The notes below the pieces were generated by a model that saw only the letters and a program-made list of their open reading frames with translations, was not told the DNA's origin and made no database searches. 7,291 nucleotides of DNA, taken from NCBI GenBank assembly GCA_945292135.1, contig CALYRA010000049.1, forward strand, positions 1 to 7,291. The letters are read 5' to 3'. Position numbers and translations under genes: made by a program. Within the stretch, counting starts at the first letter, position 1; each line of letters starts with the position of its first letter. This DNA is from an uncultured Dysgonomonas sp. Its GTDB lineage: Bacteria > Bacteroidota > Bacteroidia > Bacteroidales > Dysgonomonadaceae. Positions 7,251 through 7,291 of this stretch are shown here, piece by piece.

Positions 7251-7291
7251 TTATTCAATCACCAAAAGAAGTCCTAAGCCGGTACCCGACG
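7251..7291 (-). pseudogene. End of the HTCS kinase (HATPase) frame, cut by an in-frame TAA
   Basis: Reading the minus strand from 7289 gives SGTGLGLLLVIE and then TAA (7253..7251), in the same frame as the receiver/AraC ORF that begins with the very next codon. GTGLGL is the G2 glycine box of a histidine-kinase ATPase domain, and the residues beyond the stop (VKMHCGEVIVEI) are its normal continuation: compare the family pattern G-T-G-x-G-L-x(8)-H-x-G-x-I. The stop therefore interrupts one domain rather than separating two genes. Most of the kinase and the sensor lie beyond the right edge. A genuine nonsense mutation or a sequence error are both possible. Confidence 0.8.

Noticed and set aside
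1..7291. tRNA, rRNA, CRISPR array, insertion sequence or phage genes
   Set aside because: No cloverleaf, regularly spaced repeat array, transposase motif or terminal inverted repeats were recognised; nearly all bases are explained by four protein-coding frames.

Overview
The window looks like a piece of a Bacteroidota (Bacteroidetes) genome, probably a gut or environmental Bacteroidales relative. It is AT-rich. Genes start behind A-rich leaders without clear Shine-Dalgarno sites. A Bacteroides-type -7 box (TAnnTTTG) precedes the enzyme operon. All three secreted enzymes have a 19-residue signal peptide ending Ala|Gln, the 'Q-rule' of this phylum. The regulator is the C-terminal half of a hybrid two-component system (HTCS), a regulator type typical of Bacteroidota polysaccharide utilisation loci (PULs). 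The genus cannot be read from the sequence.

Everything recognisable lies on the minus strand, so reading order is from high to low coordinates. First (7291 to 6291) comes the tail of an HTCS: the last part of a histidine-kinase ATPase domain, a receiver domain and an AraC-type DNA-binding domain. An in-frame TAA stop at 7253..7251 cuts through the ATPase domain, between its G2 glycine box and its final strands. Next comes a 145-base intergenic region (6290 to 6146) with direct repeats of CCCTATC, a candidate promoter and small inverted repeats. Three glycoside hydrolase genes follow as a tight operon: a complete GH3 enzyme (6145 to 3959), a complete GH95 enzyme (3962 to 1599, overlapping its predecessor by ATGA) and a second, different GH3 enzyme (1576 to beyond the left edge, C-terminus missing).

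Together these look like one end of a PUL that degrades a plant cell-wall glycan. The GH95 enzyme would remove terminal alpha-L-fucose or alpha-L-galactose, and the GH3 enzymes would remove terminal beta-linked glucose, xylose or similar sugars in the periplasm. Such a mix fits side-chain trimming of fucosylated xyloglucan or complex arabinoxylan, but the substrate is inference. No SusC/SusD pair, endo-acting enzyme, RNA gene, CRISPR array or mobile element is visible. The items most worth checking are the stop codon in the HTCS, the promoter-proximal direct repeats, and a -1 slippery heptamer at the GH3/GH95 junction.
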